A DNA stretch of 64,000 bases from positions 97,590 to 161,589 of the forward strand of contig JAHHHD010000011.1 of NCBI GenBank assembly GCA_019359505.1, written 5' to 3'. The stretch is from Drouetiella hepatica Uher 2000/2452 (GTDB lineage: Bacteria > Cyanobacteriota > Cyanobacteriia > Elainellales > Elainellaceae). Each line of letters begins with the position of its first letter. The first letter of the stretch is position 1. Below are positions 8,432 through 18,317 of this stretch, piece after piece. The position numbers were made by a program, and so were the translations under genes. The notes under the pieces are model-generated. The model searched no databases. It was given only the letters and a program-made list of their open reading frames with translations, and had not been told where the DNA came from.

Positions 8432-8846
8432 CAGCTCAAATTGCTCTAGGCATAGCTGTGAACCTAGCAGTGAATGTGAGCGATCGCTGCATAAAAATCC
8501 GCTTGCACACTAACCGTTTAGAGGTAATCAGTTAATTCCAAGAGGTTATTTGTGACGGGTAAAGCGGGTCGCTACTCCTATTTAGCTGCCTTCGCTAAGA
8601 GCTGCGGACAGGAACGCCTCCTAGCCTAGGATGAATTCCGGTTCCCCGCTGAATATCCTTTAGGCAATTGAGACCACCTCAAACTACGATCGCTCCGTCT
8701 GAAATGCTTTGCACAAGGGCTATTTCCCTAGATCAAATTACGACATAACGCTTAATACCTTAGTTGAGAAGTTAAGGAGTGGGGGCGATCCTCTCAACCC
8801 GCAATGCTGATGAGGTGATTAGCCTCATGCATCGTCTCTTCAGTTT
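8432..8846. other. 415-bp spacer without recognisable gene
   Basis: The stretch lies between the ends of two convergent genes. It is GC-structured around 8560-8680 and could fold, but I could not match it to a known RNA class on either strand. No ORF of substance is present. Confidence 0.4.
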
Positions 8847-9467
8847 CTATGGAAACTTGCCTAATGTAAGAGGTTGATTTGGTACAAGGTTAAATCCTTG
8901 AGCAAAGCTTGTAGTAGCCGGGAGATTTTGGATTTTTAACTCTTGCTCTAGAATTTTTTGTGGCTTCTTCTTGCCACTGATATCACCGTAAACGGCAAAT
9001 TTGCTTATGGATAAAGATAAGACCCAATCAGAGGGAGCGATAAAGGATAGATACTTTGTTTGGCTCTCTCCTGGCTTCAGTACAAATGGACGAGGCAAAT
9101 CCTTTAAGCTAGGTTCAGTAAACGGTATTTCATACGACATACCTGCTAGTGGAATATGCTTAAAAAATTCTTCAAGTCCTTCCCCGTCCGAAATAGCATA
9201 AAAGATTGGCTCATTTTCGTATGCTGACTTTGATACTTTAAGATAGAGAGAATCGACAACTCCAATTTGAGCGCCAATGTTTGCGATTGTTATGGGTAGA
9301 ATGAGGAAATCTTGTCTGTCTGCAACATAAAGATAGATGGCAAAGCGAGGTGCTACAGCAATAAATTTCGCTCCTCTCAAGCTATTCCAATAACCAGATA
9401 TAAAGAGAGATATTGCAGATATAACTAATGAAATTGCATAAAAGAAATCTCGAATTTCTAATTTCAT
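8847..9467 (-). CDS. Membrane-anchored hypothetical protein
   Basis: Family not recognised. From ATG 9467 the 206-aa protein has one N-terminal transmembrane helix (FFYAISLVISAISLFISGYW, about residues 7-26). A soluble domain follows with beta-type segments (FAIYLYVADRQDFLILPITI; PFVLKPGESQTKYLSFI). The PFVLKPGESQ segment resembles immunoglobulin-like domains of uncharacterised bacterial membrane proteins. A GTG at 9539 would add 24 residues before the helix, and the ATG is preferred. The gene is AT-richer than its neighbours and lacks HIP1 sites, a mild hint of later acquisition. Confidence 0.6.
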   Translation of the reverse strand: MKLEIRDFFYAISLVISAISLFISGYWNSLRGAKFIAVAPRFAIYLYVADRQDFLILPITIANIGAQIGVVDSLYLKVSKSAYENEPIFYAISDGEGLEEFFKHIPLAGMSYEIPFTEPSLKDLPRPFVLKPGESQTKYLSFIAPSDWVLSLSISKFAVYGDISGKKKPQKILEQELKIQNLPATTSFAQGFNLVPNQPLTLGKFP

Positions 9468-9689
9468 TGGTGAATTTAAGTCCACTGACAATCCTCGATA
9501 AAGACTAAGTCTTCTACTCAACAGTATAATTAGCTTCACCGTAGATAAAAATTAACCACTAGAACTACCCAATACATCATTTAGCTTCTCTAAGAGTTCA
9601 AGCGATAGTAAAGCCTCTAGGTTTACTAGCACACACCGAAGGGCTTAAGCGGTTTTGGATAGGGCAATTATGCACTATGAGCTAGCCCA

Positions 9690-12200
9690 TCACGTCAAAA
9701 TTGTGCCACCCATAAGACGCTGATACCGATACTCCAACTCCGATCGCAGTAGTGCCCAGCGCTCCAAAGTGGCATCGATGGCAATCAGCTTTTCTGCGGC
9801 TTCTCGTGCCACCTCCAGCACATCCTGATCGTTGACCAAACTCGCCAGCGCAAAGTCGGGTAAGCCCGATTGGCGGGTGCCCAGCACTTCACCAGGGCCG
9901 CGAAACCGCATATCCATTTCGGAGATAAAAAAGCCGTCCTGCGACTGCTCTAATACCTTTAGCCGCTGCTTCGCCGTTTCTGATTTTGAGCTACTCATGA
10001 GCAGACAAAAAGCCTGATCTCCGCCGCGTCCTACCCGCCCCCGCAACTGGTGGAGCTGCGATAGACCGAAGCGATCGGCGTGTTCGATCAGCATGACCGA
10101 AGCATTCGGAACATCAACCCCGACCTCCACGACTGTTGTAGACACCAAGATCTGAGTTTGGTTATCCCGAAACTGGCTAATGGACTCGTCCTTCTCTGCC
10201 GAACTCATGCGCCCATGCAGCAACCCCACCCTAAACTCCGGGAAAACGCCCTCTTGTAGGTGTTGAAATTCTTCGATCGCTGACTTCAGATCCAGCTTTT
10301 CCGATTCCTCCACCAGCGGCAGCACCACATACACTTGACGACCCTGAGCAATTTCTCGGCGAATCAGATCATAAGCATGAGCGCGATCGCCCCCCGACAG
10401 CACTGTCGTTTGAATCGGCTTGCGTCCCGGCGGCAGCTCGTCAATTTGACTCACCTCTAGATCGCCATGCATCGTTAGCGCTAGAGTGCGGGGAATGGGA
10501 GTCGCCGTCATCGTCAGCACATGGGGATAGTCGCCTTTCTGCTGGAGGCGGGCGCGCTGCTGCACCCCAAACCGATGCTGCTCATCAATCACCACCAGCC
10601 CCAGCTTTTGAAACTGCACCGGGTCTTCGATCAGCGCATGGGTGCCCACTAGCAGCGGCAGTTCGCCTGTTGCCAGCTGGGCGTGAATCTGCCGTCGCTT
10701 GGCAACCTTGGTAGAACCTGTCAGCAGCTCAACAGGCAGATGCAGCAGATTGAACCAACCCACCAATTTGCGGTAGTGCTGCTCAGACAGGACTTCAGTG
10801 GGAGCCATCAGCGCCGCCTGGAAGCCTGACTGAATTGCCGCCAGGATGGCAACGACCGCCACAACAGTTTTTCCTGACCCGACATCGCCTTGCACCAGCC
10901 GATTCATCGGGGTAGGAGTCTGGATGTCATTGAGGATATCGTTGATTACCCGCTGCTGGGCATTGGTCATCTTAAAGGGCAGCACCCGATAAAACTCTTC
11001 GATCAGTTCGCCTGTGGCAGCCAGCTTGGCGGTGGTTTGCTGCTGGCGCTGAGTCATGCGGCGTTTTAGCAAGCCGAGCTGTAGGTAAAAGAATTCATCG
11101 AATACCAGCCGTCGTCGGGCTGCCGCTAAAGCCTCAGCATGGGGAGGGAAATGGATGTGGGCGATCGCCTCCTGTAAGCCAATTAGCTCATACTTGGTGC
11201 GCAGACCATCCGGCAATGGCTCCTGAAGCTGCGACACGGCAGGCAACGCCTCCACTACTGCCTTGCGCACCACGTCAGCGCCTACCCCATCGGTAAGGGG
11301 ATAAACAGGCACCACGCGACCGACCTGCATGGAGTCGATCGAGGCTCCCGAATGATCTAACACCTCAATTTGCGGATTGTCTAGCGTCATGCCAAACTTG
11401 CTCTGCTTGACTAAGCCCGATGCGGCGATCGTTGCACCCATGGGATACAGACGCTTTTGCTGCTCCTGCCAACCGCGATTTTGATACCGACTTCCAGCAA
11501 AAAAACGGCTCAGCTTCATCTGTCCGCTAGAGTCACGCACCACCAGCTCAAAAATGGTGAGTTTGGTATTACGCGGGCTGCTGTAGCAGGTGCATTTTTT
11601 CACTGTGACCACTAGCGTCACCGTCTCTCCTGGCTCCAGCTCCCGAATTTTTACCTGACGGGCGTAGTCAATATGGTCGCGCGGATAGTAGTACAGCACG
11701 TCGCGTACGGTATTTAGCCCTAGCTTTGCCAGCCGCTCGGCATTCTTCACCCCTACTCCTGGCAGATAGGTGACTGCCTGATCGAGCTTGACGGGCGCTC
11801 TGCTTTTTGGCTCCACCAAAGGCTTTGTCCGAGGAACTTTTTTCTGAGCCGCCTTAGCGACGGTAGTTGATGGTTGAACAGAAGAGTAGCGGATGCCGGA
11901 TTGTTCAGCCGTTTCTGAATCCGGTGTCGATCGCTCCTCCAACTGCTTACGGGTCTGGTAAATAAAGCGGCGGGTTTCGGCAACCAAGTGCTGCCGTTGG
12001 GCAAAGCTGAGTTCTGTATAGCGCGTGAACTCCTGGGAAATTTCCTGCGATCGCTGTCGTTCATTCTGAGTCAGCTCTGTGGGCGGCTGTGCCAGACTAA
12101 AGCTGAGGAATTCGCTGAACCGATACTGGCTGCCCACCAAATCATTGAAGCCGCGATCGGCTTCGACAGAGAGGGCTTTTTGCAGGCGTAGCCAGTCCAT
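9690..12200 (-). CDS. recG: ATP-dependent DNA helicase RecG
   Basis: It remodels stalled forks and branched recombination intermediates. At 836 aa it is longer than the roughly 690 aa of E. coli RecG because of a ~140-residue N-terminal extension, usual in cyanobacteria. In order: the extension; a wedge/OB domain opening with YLPGVGVKNAERLAKLG; the helicase core with Walker A GDVGSGKT (about 438-446), the DEQH box (DEQHRFG, about 540), motif III TMTATPIPRTLAL, and C-terminal motifs LHGRMSSAEKD, STTVVEVGVD, QLRGRVGRGG and RFRGPGEVLGTRQSG. The start codon ATG 12200 is well supported. It is a single gene. Confidence 0.96.
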   Translation of the reverse strand: MDWLRLQKALSVEADRGFNDLVGSQYRFSEFLSFSLAQPPTELTQNERQRSQEISQEFTRYTELSFAQRQHLVAETRRFIYQTRKQLEERSTPDSETAEQSGIRYSSVQPSTTVAKAAQKKVPRTKPLVEPKSRAPVKLDQAVTYLPGVGVKNAERLAKLGLNTVRDVLYYYPRDHIDYARQVKIRELEPGETVTLVVTVKKCTCYSSPRNTKLTIFELVVRDSSGQMKLSRFFAGSRYQNRGWQEQQKRLYPMGATIAASGLVKQSKFGMTLDNPQIEVLDHSGASIDSMQVGRVVPVYPLTDGVGADVVRKAVVEALPAVSQLQEPLPDGLRTKYELIGLQEAIAHIHFPPHAEALAAARRRLVFDEFFYLQLGLLKRRMTQRQQQTTAKLAATGELIEEFYRVLPFKMTNAQQRVINDILNDIQTPTPMNRLVQGDVGSGKTVVAVVAILAAIQSGFQAALMAPTEVLSEQHYRKLVGWFNLLHLPVELLTGSTKVAKRRQIHAQLATGELPLLVGTHALIEDPVQFQKLGLVVIDEQHRFGVQQRARLQQKGDYPHVLTMTATPIPRTLALTMHGDLEVSQIDELPPGRKPIQTTVLSGGDRAHAYDLIRREIAQGRQVYVVLPLVEESEKLDLKSAIEEFQHLQEGVFPEFRVGLLHGRMSSAEKDESISQFRDNQTQILVSTTVVEVGVDVPNASVMLIEHADRFGLSQLHQLRGRVGRGGDQAFCLLMSSSKSETAKQRLKVLEQSQDGFFISEMDMRFRGPGEVLGTRQSGLPDFALASLVNDQDVLEVAREAAEKLIAIDATLERWALLRSELEYRYQRLMGGTILT

Positions 12201-12262
12201 AAGAAAGGAAGAGAAAGGGCAAGATCCAGCGCTAGCGATTAGTTAAATAATAGTTGGCGGGC

Positions 12263-12319
12263 AGATGAGTGGACGAGAGTTTCCTATCCACCCATCCACC
12301 CATCTACCCATCTACCCAT
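12263..12319. repeat. Short heptanucleotide tandem repeat (STRR-like)
   Basis: Runs of ACCCATC/T-type units (12286-12319) are preceded by GATGAGTGGACGAG, which is roughly their complement. The arms can pair. The same units form the larger array at 40925-41051. Heptamer STRR repeats are a known cyanobacterial class. Confidence 0.7.
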
Positions 12320-12354
12320 AGGCATCAATCCGTCAGTTAATAATTGCCAAACCG

Positions 12355-13326
12355 CTAGTCTTCATACCAGCTCGATCGCCATGCGGATTCGGCTTGAGCG
12401 ATCGCCTTTTCTTTTTGCCGCTTCTGATATTCTCGCCCCAGCTTGTTGAGCTGTGCTACCAGAGTACGGACTTTCGATCGCCATAGCGCAACGGTAGTGT
12501 CGCTAAACTCAATTTCTGACAGATGCAGACGAATAGTCGTGATTTGAGTCATTGCCGAGTCTTCTGAGTCGCTCTCGATCAGCAAACTAATCAGATTAGG
12601 TGAACCGACAGGCGTTTCAGAGATGACATCCGCCCTAGATGCAATTTCTAAGATGGGAGCCGGGAGTTGGCTAGGGAGAATTTTGCTTTGTTGCAGCAAA
12701 CGGTTGGCAGCATGAGAGAGATTTTGCAGGTGCTCAACGATGTCTTGTTCTAGCTGCTCCTGCCAATCTGCCAGGGCTATGGGAGTAATGGGCTGAGTGG
12801 GCGATCGCTCTAATAGCTCATCTAAGCTGACCCGACGCACATCAGGTTTCGCCTCGCCAGGTTCAGCTTCATCAGGTTCAGCCTCGTCAAGTTCAGCCTC
12901 ATCAGGTTCAGTCTCGTCAAGTTCAGCTGCGTCAAGTTCAGCTTCGTCAAGTTCAACGAGCAAGAATCCAGCCTCATCAGGCTCACTCTCTGACTCGTTG
13001 CTAAGCTCATAACTCAGTTTATGATCAGATTCATCTAACTCTAGAGCTGCCTGAAGCTGATTGGTAAGCTGGGCTTGAGTCCGCTTAGCCAGCTGCCGTA
13101 GCGATCGCTGAAGCTCTTGCCGCTGATGGAGTGAAAGCTGCAAAAACTGCTCTGGATAACCATGGGTGCAGATGTGGTAGCTTGCCAAGACGAGCTGCTG
13201 CCGCACGGTTTTGCCCAGAGCCGCTAGATAGGGCGTATAGGTATCGTGGAACTCTTGAGCGATCGTCCGTACCGCCTGATCGAGTTTGGCGATCTCTTGC
13301 TCAATTTGCTCAACGGGTCTAACCAT
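12355..13326 (-). CDS. Conserved hypothetical protein with acidic pentapeptide repeat
   Basis: Family not recognised. From ATG 13326 it is 323 aa (a TTG at 13350 is less likely). The N-terminal ~95 residues are helical (VEQIEQEIAKLDQAVRTI; LGKTVRQQLVLASYHICTHG; RQELQRSLRQLAKRTQAQL). An acidic low-complexity linker follows, made of about eight E-L/P-D-E-A pentapeptides. The C-terminal domain is helical with a basic end (LGREYQKRQKEKAI). No membrane segment is present. It lies between recG and tsf on the same strand, but spacers of 154 and 225 bp argue against one operon. It is probably a structural or scaffold protein, and the role is unknown. Confidence 0.65.
   Translation of the reverse strand: MVRPVEQIEQEIAKLDQAVRTIAQEFHDTYTPYLAALGKTVRQQLVLASYHICTHGYPEQFLQLSLHQRQELQRSLRQLAKRTQAQLTNQLQAALELDESDHKLSYELSNESESEPDEAGFLLVELDEAELDAAELDETEPDEAELDEAEPDEAEPGEAKPDVRRVSLDELLERSPTQPITPIALADWQEQLEQDIVEHLQNLSHAANRLLQQSKILPSQLPAPILEIASRADVISETPVGSPNLISLLIESDSEDSAMTQITTIRLHLSEIEFSDTTVALWRSKVRTLVAQLNKLGREYQKRQKEKAIAQAESAWRSSWYED
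12843..12954. repeat. In-frame 15-bp tandem repeat (about 7 units)
   Basis: Units of GTTCAGCCTCGTCAA and close variants run head to tail inside the preceding gene and encode the acidic pentapeptides. The period is exactly 15 bp, so copy changes keep the frame. Confidence 0.85.
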
Positions 13327-13551
13327 TCGATCTAGGATATGGGTTTGCAAAAATTAGATAGGAAGTTAATTCAGATTCCAGGATAGCGAGTTCAGCCACA
13401 AAAGTTGATTAGCAGCAAAATTGGGATGGAAAATTGCCATAAAAAATGAGTAATGAGTAGGCGATCGAGCAATGCTCAGACCTTACGACCCATTACCCAG
13501 ATATCCCAAAATTGCTTCAACGACTGAGCTAACTAACTAAGGAGCCATCAG

Positions 13552-14340
13552 CTATTTTTTGGACTTCTTAGATTTCTTATCAGACTTCTCAGCTTTGGCT
13601 TCCTCAGCAGGCGCCTCAACTTCTACAGGCGCTTCAGCTACGAGCGCTTCTGCCACAGGTGCTTCAGCTACAGCCGCTGCTTCCTTCACCGCAGTTTGAG
13701 CTGCCACTTCTGCTGCAAAATCTTCCTCTTGCTTCTCAATGCCTTCGCCCATAACAAAGCGGACAAAGCGTCGCACCTGGATGTTTTCACCCAAACTTGC
13801 TACCTTTTGCTTCACCAGTTCGGCAACCGTGATGCTCTGATCTTTGATGTATTGCTGATCGAGCAGAGACAGCTCCTTAAGGCGCTTATCAATCCGACCT
13901 TCCACAATCTTCTCGCGGATGTTGACGGGCTTATTGGACAAATCGTCTTTGCCCATCTCAATCTCTTTTTCCTTAATCACCACGTCTGGAGGAATGTCTT
14001 CGACTTTGACATATTCCACGTTGGGGCAGGCAGCAATCTGCATGGCAATATCTCTCACCAAGACCTGAAAAGCCTCGTTTCGGGCAACAAAGTCAGTCTG
14101 ACAGTTGATTTCTACCAACACGCCAACCCGTCCACCCGTGTGAATGTAGCTGCCTACTAAGCCTTCGGCTGTCACTTTTCCGGCTTTCTTACCTGCCGAA
14201 GTGATGCCCTTTTGGCGTAGCCATTCCATTGCCTTTTCTACATCGCTGTCGGATTCTGCAAGGGCTTTCTTGCAGTCCATCATTCCTGCGCCAGTCTTAT
14301 CGCGCAACTCCTTCACAAGCTTTGCCGATATTTCCGCCAT
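13552..14340 (-). CDS. tsf: Translation elongation factor Ts
   Basis: The nucleotide exchange factor that recycles EF-Tu from its GDP form. The 262-aa protein opens with the family signature [21 protein letters not shown] and CKKALAE, then the [11 protein letters not shown] region that contacts EF-Tu. [12 protein letters not shown] and the core domain follow. The C-terminus is an Ala/Glu/Val-rich tail ending in [11 protein letters not shown], longer than in minimal homologues. It lies 134 bp downstream of rpsB on the same strand, the classic rpsB-tsf operon. Confidence 0.97.
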   Translation of the reverse strand: MAEISAKLVKELRDKTGAGMMDCKKALAESDSDVEKAMEWLRQKGITSAGKKAGKVTAEGLVGSYIHTGGRVGVLVEINCQTDFVARNEAFQVLVRDIAMQIAACPNVEYVKVEDIPPDVVIKEKEIEMGKDDLSNKPVNIREKIVEGRIDKRLKELSLLDQQYIKDQSITVAELVKQKVASLGENIQVRRFVRFVMGEGIEKQEEDFAAEVAAQTAVKEAAAVAEAPVAEALVAEAPVEVEAPAEEAKAEKSDKKSKKSKK

Positions 14341-14475
14341 TGCTTTAGTCCTGTGTCTCTAGGTTTGAGGTCTGAATCTTTGAGGTCTGAATCTAGGATA
14401 TAGGGATATGGATCAACCGCGAGGGATGAAGCCCACAATTAGGCGTTTCACCCCTCACCAGACTCGATCGCCTTA

Positions 14476-15261
14476 CTATTTGTCTGTCCCTTCTTCGTCA
14501 GGCGGGAAATCAGCTTCATCGAAGACATAATCTTCGTCTGCAACTTCATAATCGTCAAACTCTTCCTCGGCTTCTAGCTCACCATGACGACCTTCGTAGA
14601 TCGCGTCTGCTAGCCGTCCGACAATCAGCTTGATCGATCGAATCGCATCATCGTTAGCTGGAATTGGAATATCTACGGTGTCAGGATCGCAGTTGGTATC
14701 TAACAGAGAAACGATCGGCACATTTAGCTTTTGGCATTCCTGCACGGCGTTGTATTCTCGACGCTGATCCACAATCACTACGATATCGGGCACTTTGCGC
14801 ATCCCTTTGAGACCGCCCAGATACTTTTGCAGCTTTTCCAGCTCACGGCGCAGCACTGCCGCTTCTTTCTTGGGCAGCAAGTCCAGTGCACCTGTTTCTT
14901 GACGACGCTCTAGATCCTTGAGGCGATCGACGCGAGTTTTGATCGTCACCCAGTTGGTGAGCATTCCGCCCAACCAGCGCTGGTTGACATAGTAAGAGCC
15001 ACAACGTAGCGCCTCTTGGGCAATGATGCCTGCCGCCTGCCGCTTTGTGCCGACAAACAGGACGCGCTTGCCCTGTTCGGAAGCCTTGCGCAGGTAGTTG
15101 TAGGCTGCATCCATGAGCTGGGCAGTCTGCACCAAGTCAATGATGTGAACCCCGTTCCGGGATGTGTAGATGTAGGGGGACATCTTGGGGTTCCATCGGC
15201 GGGTTTGGTGCCCAAAGTGAACACCAGACTCCAATAATTGAGCCAAAGTAACAACGGGCAT
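14476..15261 (-). CDS. rpsB: 30S ribosomal protein S2
   Basis: An essential small-subunit protein. The 261-aa sequence has the typical start [20 protein letters not shown], then [24 protein letters not shown], and [19 protein letters not shown]. The C-terminal acidic tail ([20 protein letters not shown]) is longer than in E. coli, as in many cyanobacteria. The start ATG 15261 has a strong Shine-Dalgarno AAAAGGAG about 7 nt upstream (plus-strand 15269-15276). tsf follows. A candidate leader stem is described separately. Confidence 0.97.
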   Translation of the reverse strand: MPVVTLAQLLESGVHFGHQTRRWNPKMSPYIYTSRNGVHIIDLVQTAQLMDAAYNYLRKASEQGKRVLFVGTKRQAAGIIAQEALRCGSYYVNQRWLGGMLTNWVTIKTRVDRLKDLERRQETGALDLLPKKEAAVLRRELEKLQKYLGGLKGMRKVPDIVVIVDQRREYNAVQECQKLNVPIVSLLDTNCDPDTVDIPIPANDDAIRSIKLIVGRLADAIYEGRHGELEAEEEFDDYEVADEDYVFDEADFPPDEEGTDK

Positions 15262-15267
15262 GAATTT

Positions 15268-15340
15268 ACTCCTTTTTCGGGTTTATCCTCCATCCAGGTG
15301 CATTTCTGGCAGAGCATATGCCTTGCTGAAACACCCGAAA
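15268..15340 (-). promoter_or_regulatory. rpsB leader with long-range stem next to the ribosome site
   Basis: On the minus strand, TTTCGGGT (plus 15333-15340) is complementary to ACCCGAAA (plus 15275-15282), which directly adjoins the rpsB Shine-Dalgarno at 15269-15272. The 50-nt loop contains AU-rich segments. A stem adjoining the ribosome site could support autogenous control by S2, known for rpsB in other bacteria. Here it is only inferred. Confidence 0.4.
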
Positions 15341-15726
15341 TCCTGAATGTGTGATTTTAGACAGCTTAACTAGGATAGCATGGCAGAAATTTTTCGTTAG
15401 AGGCAGGGGCTGAAAGTGTGTCTTAAGGAACTGGAAAAAGATTCAGCAAAAATGAGGACGATCGCCTCTATATAAATAAAACTTTACAAAATCTCATGAA
15501 AATTAAACTTAAACCACAATTCTAAAGAAAAAATTAAGACCGCTGTGAATCGGCCTAAGCCTTGCTACTCTGAACACATATATAAAGAGGTCAAGCTAAT
15601 TAAAGACCTCGACTCATAAAAACTGTAAATATTTTGTGGAGCGTCAATTCTCATTTTTGAGGGTTGGCGCTTTACTATTTGGTGTCTAAACTTGCTATTC
15701 TCAAGCAGCTCTTTTCAAGCGTACCC
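15341..15726. other. Divergent rpsB / proB promoter region
   Basis: 386 bp without a gene. Two small hairpins lie toward proB: GAGGTC/GACCTC (about 15590-15613) and AGCGTCAATTCTCA/TGAGGGTTGGCGCT (about 15642-15673, with G-T pairs). Neither is followed by a T-run. The AT-rich centre (15470-15580) probably holds the promoters. Confidence 0.4.
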
Positions 15727-16830
15727 ATGGCTCAAACGATCGTCATCAAAATTGGTACTTCTAGCCTGACCCAACCCGAAACGGGGTTTTTGGCGCTGGC
15801 GACGATCGCTCAGCTTGTAGAAACCCTTAGCCAGCTTCGCCAGCAGGGGCATCAGGTCATTCTAGTTTCCTCTGGAGCCGTGGGCGTAGGCTGCGCAAGG
15901 CTGGGTCTTACCGAGCGTCCGCGCACGATTTCGATGAAGCAGGCGGTGGCGGCAGTGGGGCAGGGGCGGCTGATGCGAGTCTATGACGATCTGTTTAGCG
16001 TGTTAGGTCAGCCGATCGCCCAGGTGTTGCTGACCCGCAGCGATCTGGTACAGCGCAGCCGCTATGTCAATGCCTACCGCACGTTTCGGCAATTGCTGAA
16101 GCTGGGGGTAATTCCGATTGTGAATGAAAACGACACGCTGGCGATCGAAGAACTGAAGTTTGGCGATAACGATACGCTGTCGGCAATGGTTGCTAGCTTG
16201 GTGGAGGCGGACTGGCTGTTTTTGCTAACCGATGTCGATCGCCTCTACTCCGCCGATCCGCGCCATAATCCAGATGCTCAGCCGATCTTAACGGTAGATA
16301 GCATCGATCATCTGGAGGCAGAAGTAGGCGATCGGGGCAGCACCTGGGGCACGGGCGGCATGGTGACAAAAATTGCGGCTGCCCGGATTGCGACTACGGC
16401 TGGAATTCGCACAGTGATTACGGAAGGGCGATCGCCCCAAAACATTGAGAAAATTTTGCAGGGCGAATCTTTAGGCACGCAGTTTGAGCCGCAGCCGCGC
16501 CCGTTCAATGCCCGCAAGCGCTGGATTGCCCATGGTTTAGTTCCGGCAGGCAAGCTTTACCTTGATCCGGGAGCCGTCAAAGCACTCTGTCAATCGGGCA
16601 GATCGCTGCTTGCCGCCGGAATTAAGGAAATCGAAGGCGAGTTTCAAACCCAAGATGCAGTGCAGCTCTGCGATCTGGCGGGTCAGGAGATCGCCCGTGG
16701 CATCGTTAACTACGGCAGTGGAGAACTGCAACAGATCTTGGGGCATCACTCAGATGAGATTTTCAAGATTTTAGGATACGCAGGCGAAGAAACGGTAGTT
16801 CACCGTGACAATTTAGTGCTGAGTTGCTAA
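15727..16830 (+). CDS. proB: Glutamate 5-kinase
   Basis: It phosphorylates glutamate in the first step of proline synthesis. From ATG 15727 it is 367 aa, the normal length with a C-terminal PUA domain; the upstream in-frame TTG at 15664 is rejected. Motifs: [10 protein letters not shown] at the N-terminus, [66 protein letters not shown], and [15 protein letters not shown]. The PUA domain begins near residue 275 ([15 protein letters not shown]). proA is not adjacent. It is convergent with the URC1-like gene, with only 6 bp between stops. Confidence 0.95.
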   Translation: MAQTIVIKIGTSSLTQPETGFLALATIAQLVETLSQLRQQGHQVILVSSGAVGVGCARLGLTERPRTISMKQAVAAVGQGRLMRVYDDLFSVLGQPIAQVLLTRSDLVQRSRYVNAYRTFRQLLKLGVIPIVNENDTLAIEELKFGDNDTLSAMVASLVEADWLFLLTDVDRLYSADPRHNPDAQPILTVDSIDHLEAEVGDRGSTWGTGGMVTKIAAARIATTAGIRTVITEGRSPQNIEKILQGESLGTQFEPQPRPFNARKRWIAHGLVPAGKLYLDPGAVKALCQSGRSLLAAGIKEIEGEFQTQDAVQLCDLAGQEIARGIVNYGSGELQQILGHHSDEIFKILGYAGEETVVHRDNLVLSC

Positions 16831-16836
16831 AGGCTC

Positions 16837-18198
16837 TCAATAGTCTCGCCCTTTGATCTGCGCCAATTCTTCTGCGGCTAATACCTCATCCTCCGAGTAA
16901 TAGCCTGAAGCTTTTTTAGCTTCGATCTCCACTTGTGCATCGGCAGGAACCAGCTCTGGCGGAATGGCGATCCGCTGCACCACCTCAATTCCGGCATGGG
17001 TGATGGCGTTGTATTTCATGTTGCTCATGGAGACAAGGCGATCGATCCGCGTAATTCCTAGCCAGTGCAGCATGTCCGGCATCAGCTCTTGAAAGCGCAT
17101 GTCCTGAACTCCGGCAACGCACTCGGTACGGGTAAAATAGGCATCGGCGCGATCGCCTCCCTCCTGACGTTTGCGGGCGTTGTAGACCAAGAACTTTGTC
17201 ACTTCACCCAAAGCCCGACCCTCTTTGCGACAATAGACAATCACGCCTGCGCCACCTTCTTGTGCTGTCTGAATACAAACCTCGATACCGTGAACGAGAT
17301 AAGGACGACAGGTGCAGATATCAGAGCCGAATACATCCGAGCCATTGCATTCGTCATGCACCCGTACCGCCAAAGGTTTCGTGGGATCGACGATCGCTTT
17401 CTCATCGCCAATAATATAAATGGTTGAACCGCCGATCGGTGGCAGGAACACATGAAGATCGGGTCGCGTCACCAGTTCGGGGAACATACCGCCTGTTTGC
17501 TGAAACAGAACGCGCCGCAAATCTGTTTCCTCGATGTTTAACCGTTTAGCAATGCCAGGAAGATACCAAACGGGATCGATCGCCGCCTTCGTCACCAACA
17601 AATTGCCATCTGACTTCAGCAGCTTGCCGTCCACCGTGATGCGACCTTGGGCGACAGCCTCTTTTAGCTCTGGGAGGTTGATGTGGGCTTTGGTGATGGC
17701 GATGGTCGGCAGAATGTCGTATCCCTCTGACTCATAGTCTGTGAAAACATTGCCAGCAAAAGCCCCAAACGGATCGAGTGAGACAATTTTATCCGGATCG
17801 CTCCAGCTTGGGTAAGGCCCAATCTGCACAGGGGGCGATGTATTGGTGAGATCGGCTTTGTGGGTGGGATCAAGATCGCCGCTTGCTACCGCCAGGGCAC
17901 GATAGACACCATACGATCCGGCATGGGTGCCTATGACGTTCCGATGTTGCAGATTGCGGATTGAGCCAATGATGGGGCCGCGATCGCTCGGATTTTCTGC
18001 ACCCCAATGGATAGGAACGGCTTTGCCCCGATGCTGATGGGAAGTGAGGATAATATGCTTGGGTTTAGCTGCTTTAGAATTGCCCTGAGTTGAATTTTCT
18101 GAGGCTAAATTTTCTGAGGCTAAATTTTCTGGGATTAAATTGCCTGTAGCCAAATTGCCTTGAGTCAAATTGCTTTCAATCAAGTTATCTTCAGTCAT
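16837..18198 (-). CDS. GTP cyclohydrolase II-like protein of the URC1 type
   Basis: The 453-aa protein carries a RibA-type cyclohydrolase domain in its C-terminal half. The Zn ligands appear as HDECNGSDVFGSDICTC (three Cys), then YCRKEGRALGEV in place of the usual QEGRGIG loop, and SMSNMKYNAITHAGIEVV. There is no DHBP synthase domain. A ~170-residue N-terminal region (KAVPIHWGAENPSDRGPIIG, NVFTDYESEGYDILPTIAI) matches the URC1 branch linked to uracil catabolism in fungi and bacteria rather than riboflavin RibA. The true reaction here is uncertain. No URC4 (DUF1688) or upp gene is in the window. The first ~40 residues are N-L-x-x-x pentapeptides from a tandem repeat. Confidence 0.8.
   Translation of the reverse strand: MTEDNLIESNLTQGNLATGNLIPENLASENLASENSTQGNSKAAKPKHIILTSHQHRGKAVPIHWGAENPSDRGPIIGSIRNLQHRNVIGTHAGSYGVYRALAVASGDLDPTHKADLTNTSPPVQIGPYPSWSDPDKIVSLDPFGAFAGNVFTDYESEGYDILPTIAITKAHINLPELKEAVAQGRITVDGKLLKSDGNLLVTKAAIDPVWYLPGIAKRLNIEETDLRRVLFQQTGGMFPELVTRPDLHVFLPPIGGSTIYIIGDEKAIVDPTKPLAVRVHDECNGSDVFGSDICTCRPYLVHGIEVCIQTAQEGGAGVIVYCRKEGRALGEVTKFLVYNARKRQEGGDRADAYFTRTECVAGVQDMRFQELMPDMLHWLGITRIDRLVSMSNMKYNAITHAGIEVVQRIAIPPELVPADAQVEIEAKKASGYYSEDEVLAAEELAQIKGRDY
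18077..18190. repeat. In-frame 15-bp tandem repeat, about 8 units
   Basis: Variants of TAAATTTTCTGAGGC are repeated with a 15-bp period at the 5' end of the URC1-like gene, with two exact adjacent copies. They encode N-L-A-S-E, N-L-I-P-E, N-L-A-T-G and similar pentapeptides, close in pattern to A(N/D)Lxx pentapeptide repeats. Confidence 0.8.
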
Positions 18199-18317
18199 GG
18201 TTCAGTAGTTACACCCGTAAAGCGATGGAGCGATCGACTTCGTGAGCCGACTATAGGCTTTCATGAGTCTCAATATTCTCATTAGTCTAAGCTTCTTCAG
18301 TCGGTTCTGGTTAGCCT

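Noticed and set aside
8550..8690. Possible structured RNA or riboswitch (c-di-AMP, cobalamin or Mn type) on the minus strand
   Set aside because: Fragments such as GGGGAACCGG, GGAGTAGC and CCCGTCA recall known motifs, but the full conserved order is absent. The region lies after the ends of two convergent genes, so no gene would be controlled.
12797..13012. Ser-rich plus-strand ORF
   Set aside because: Antisense translation of the 15-bp repeat in the hypothetical gene.
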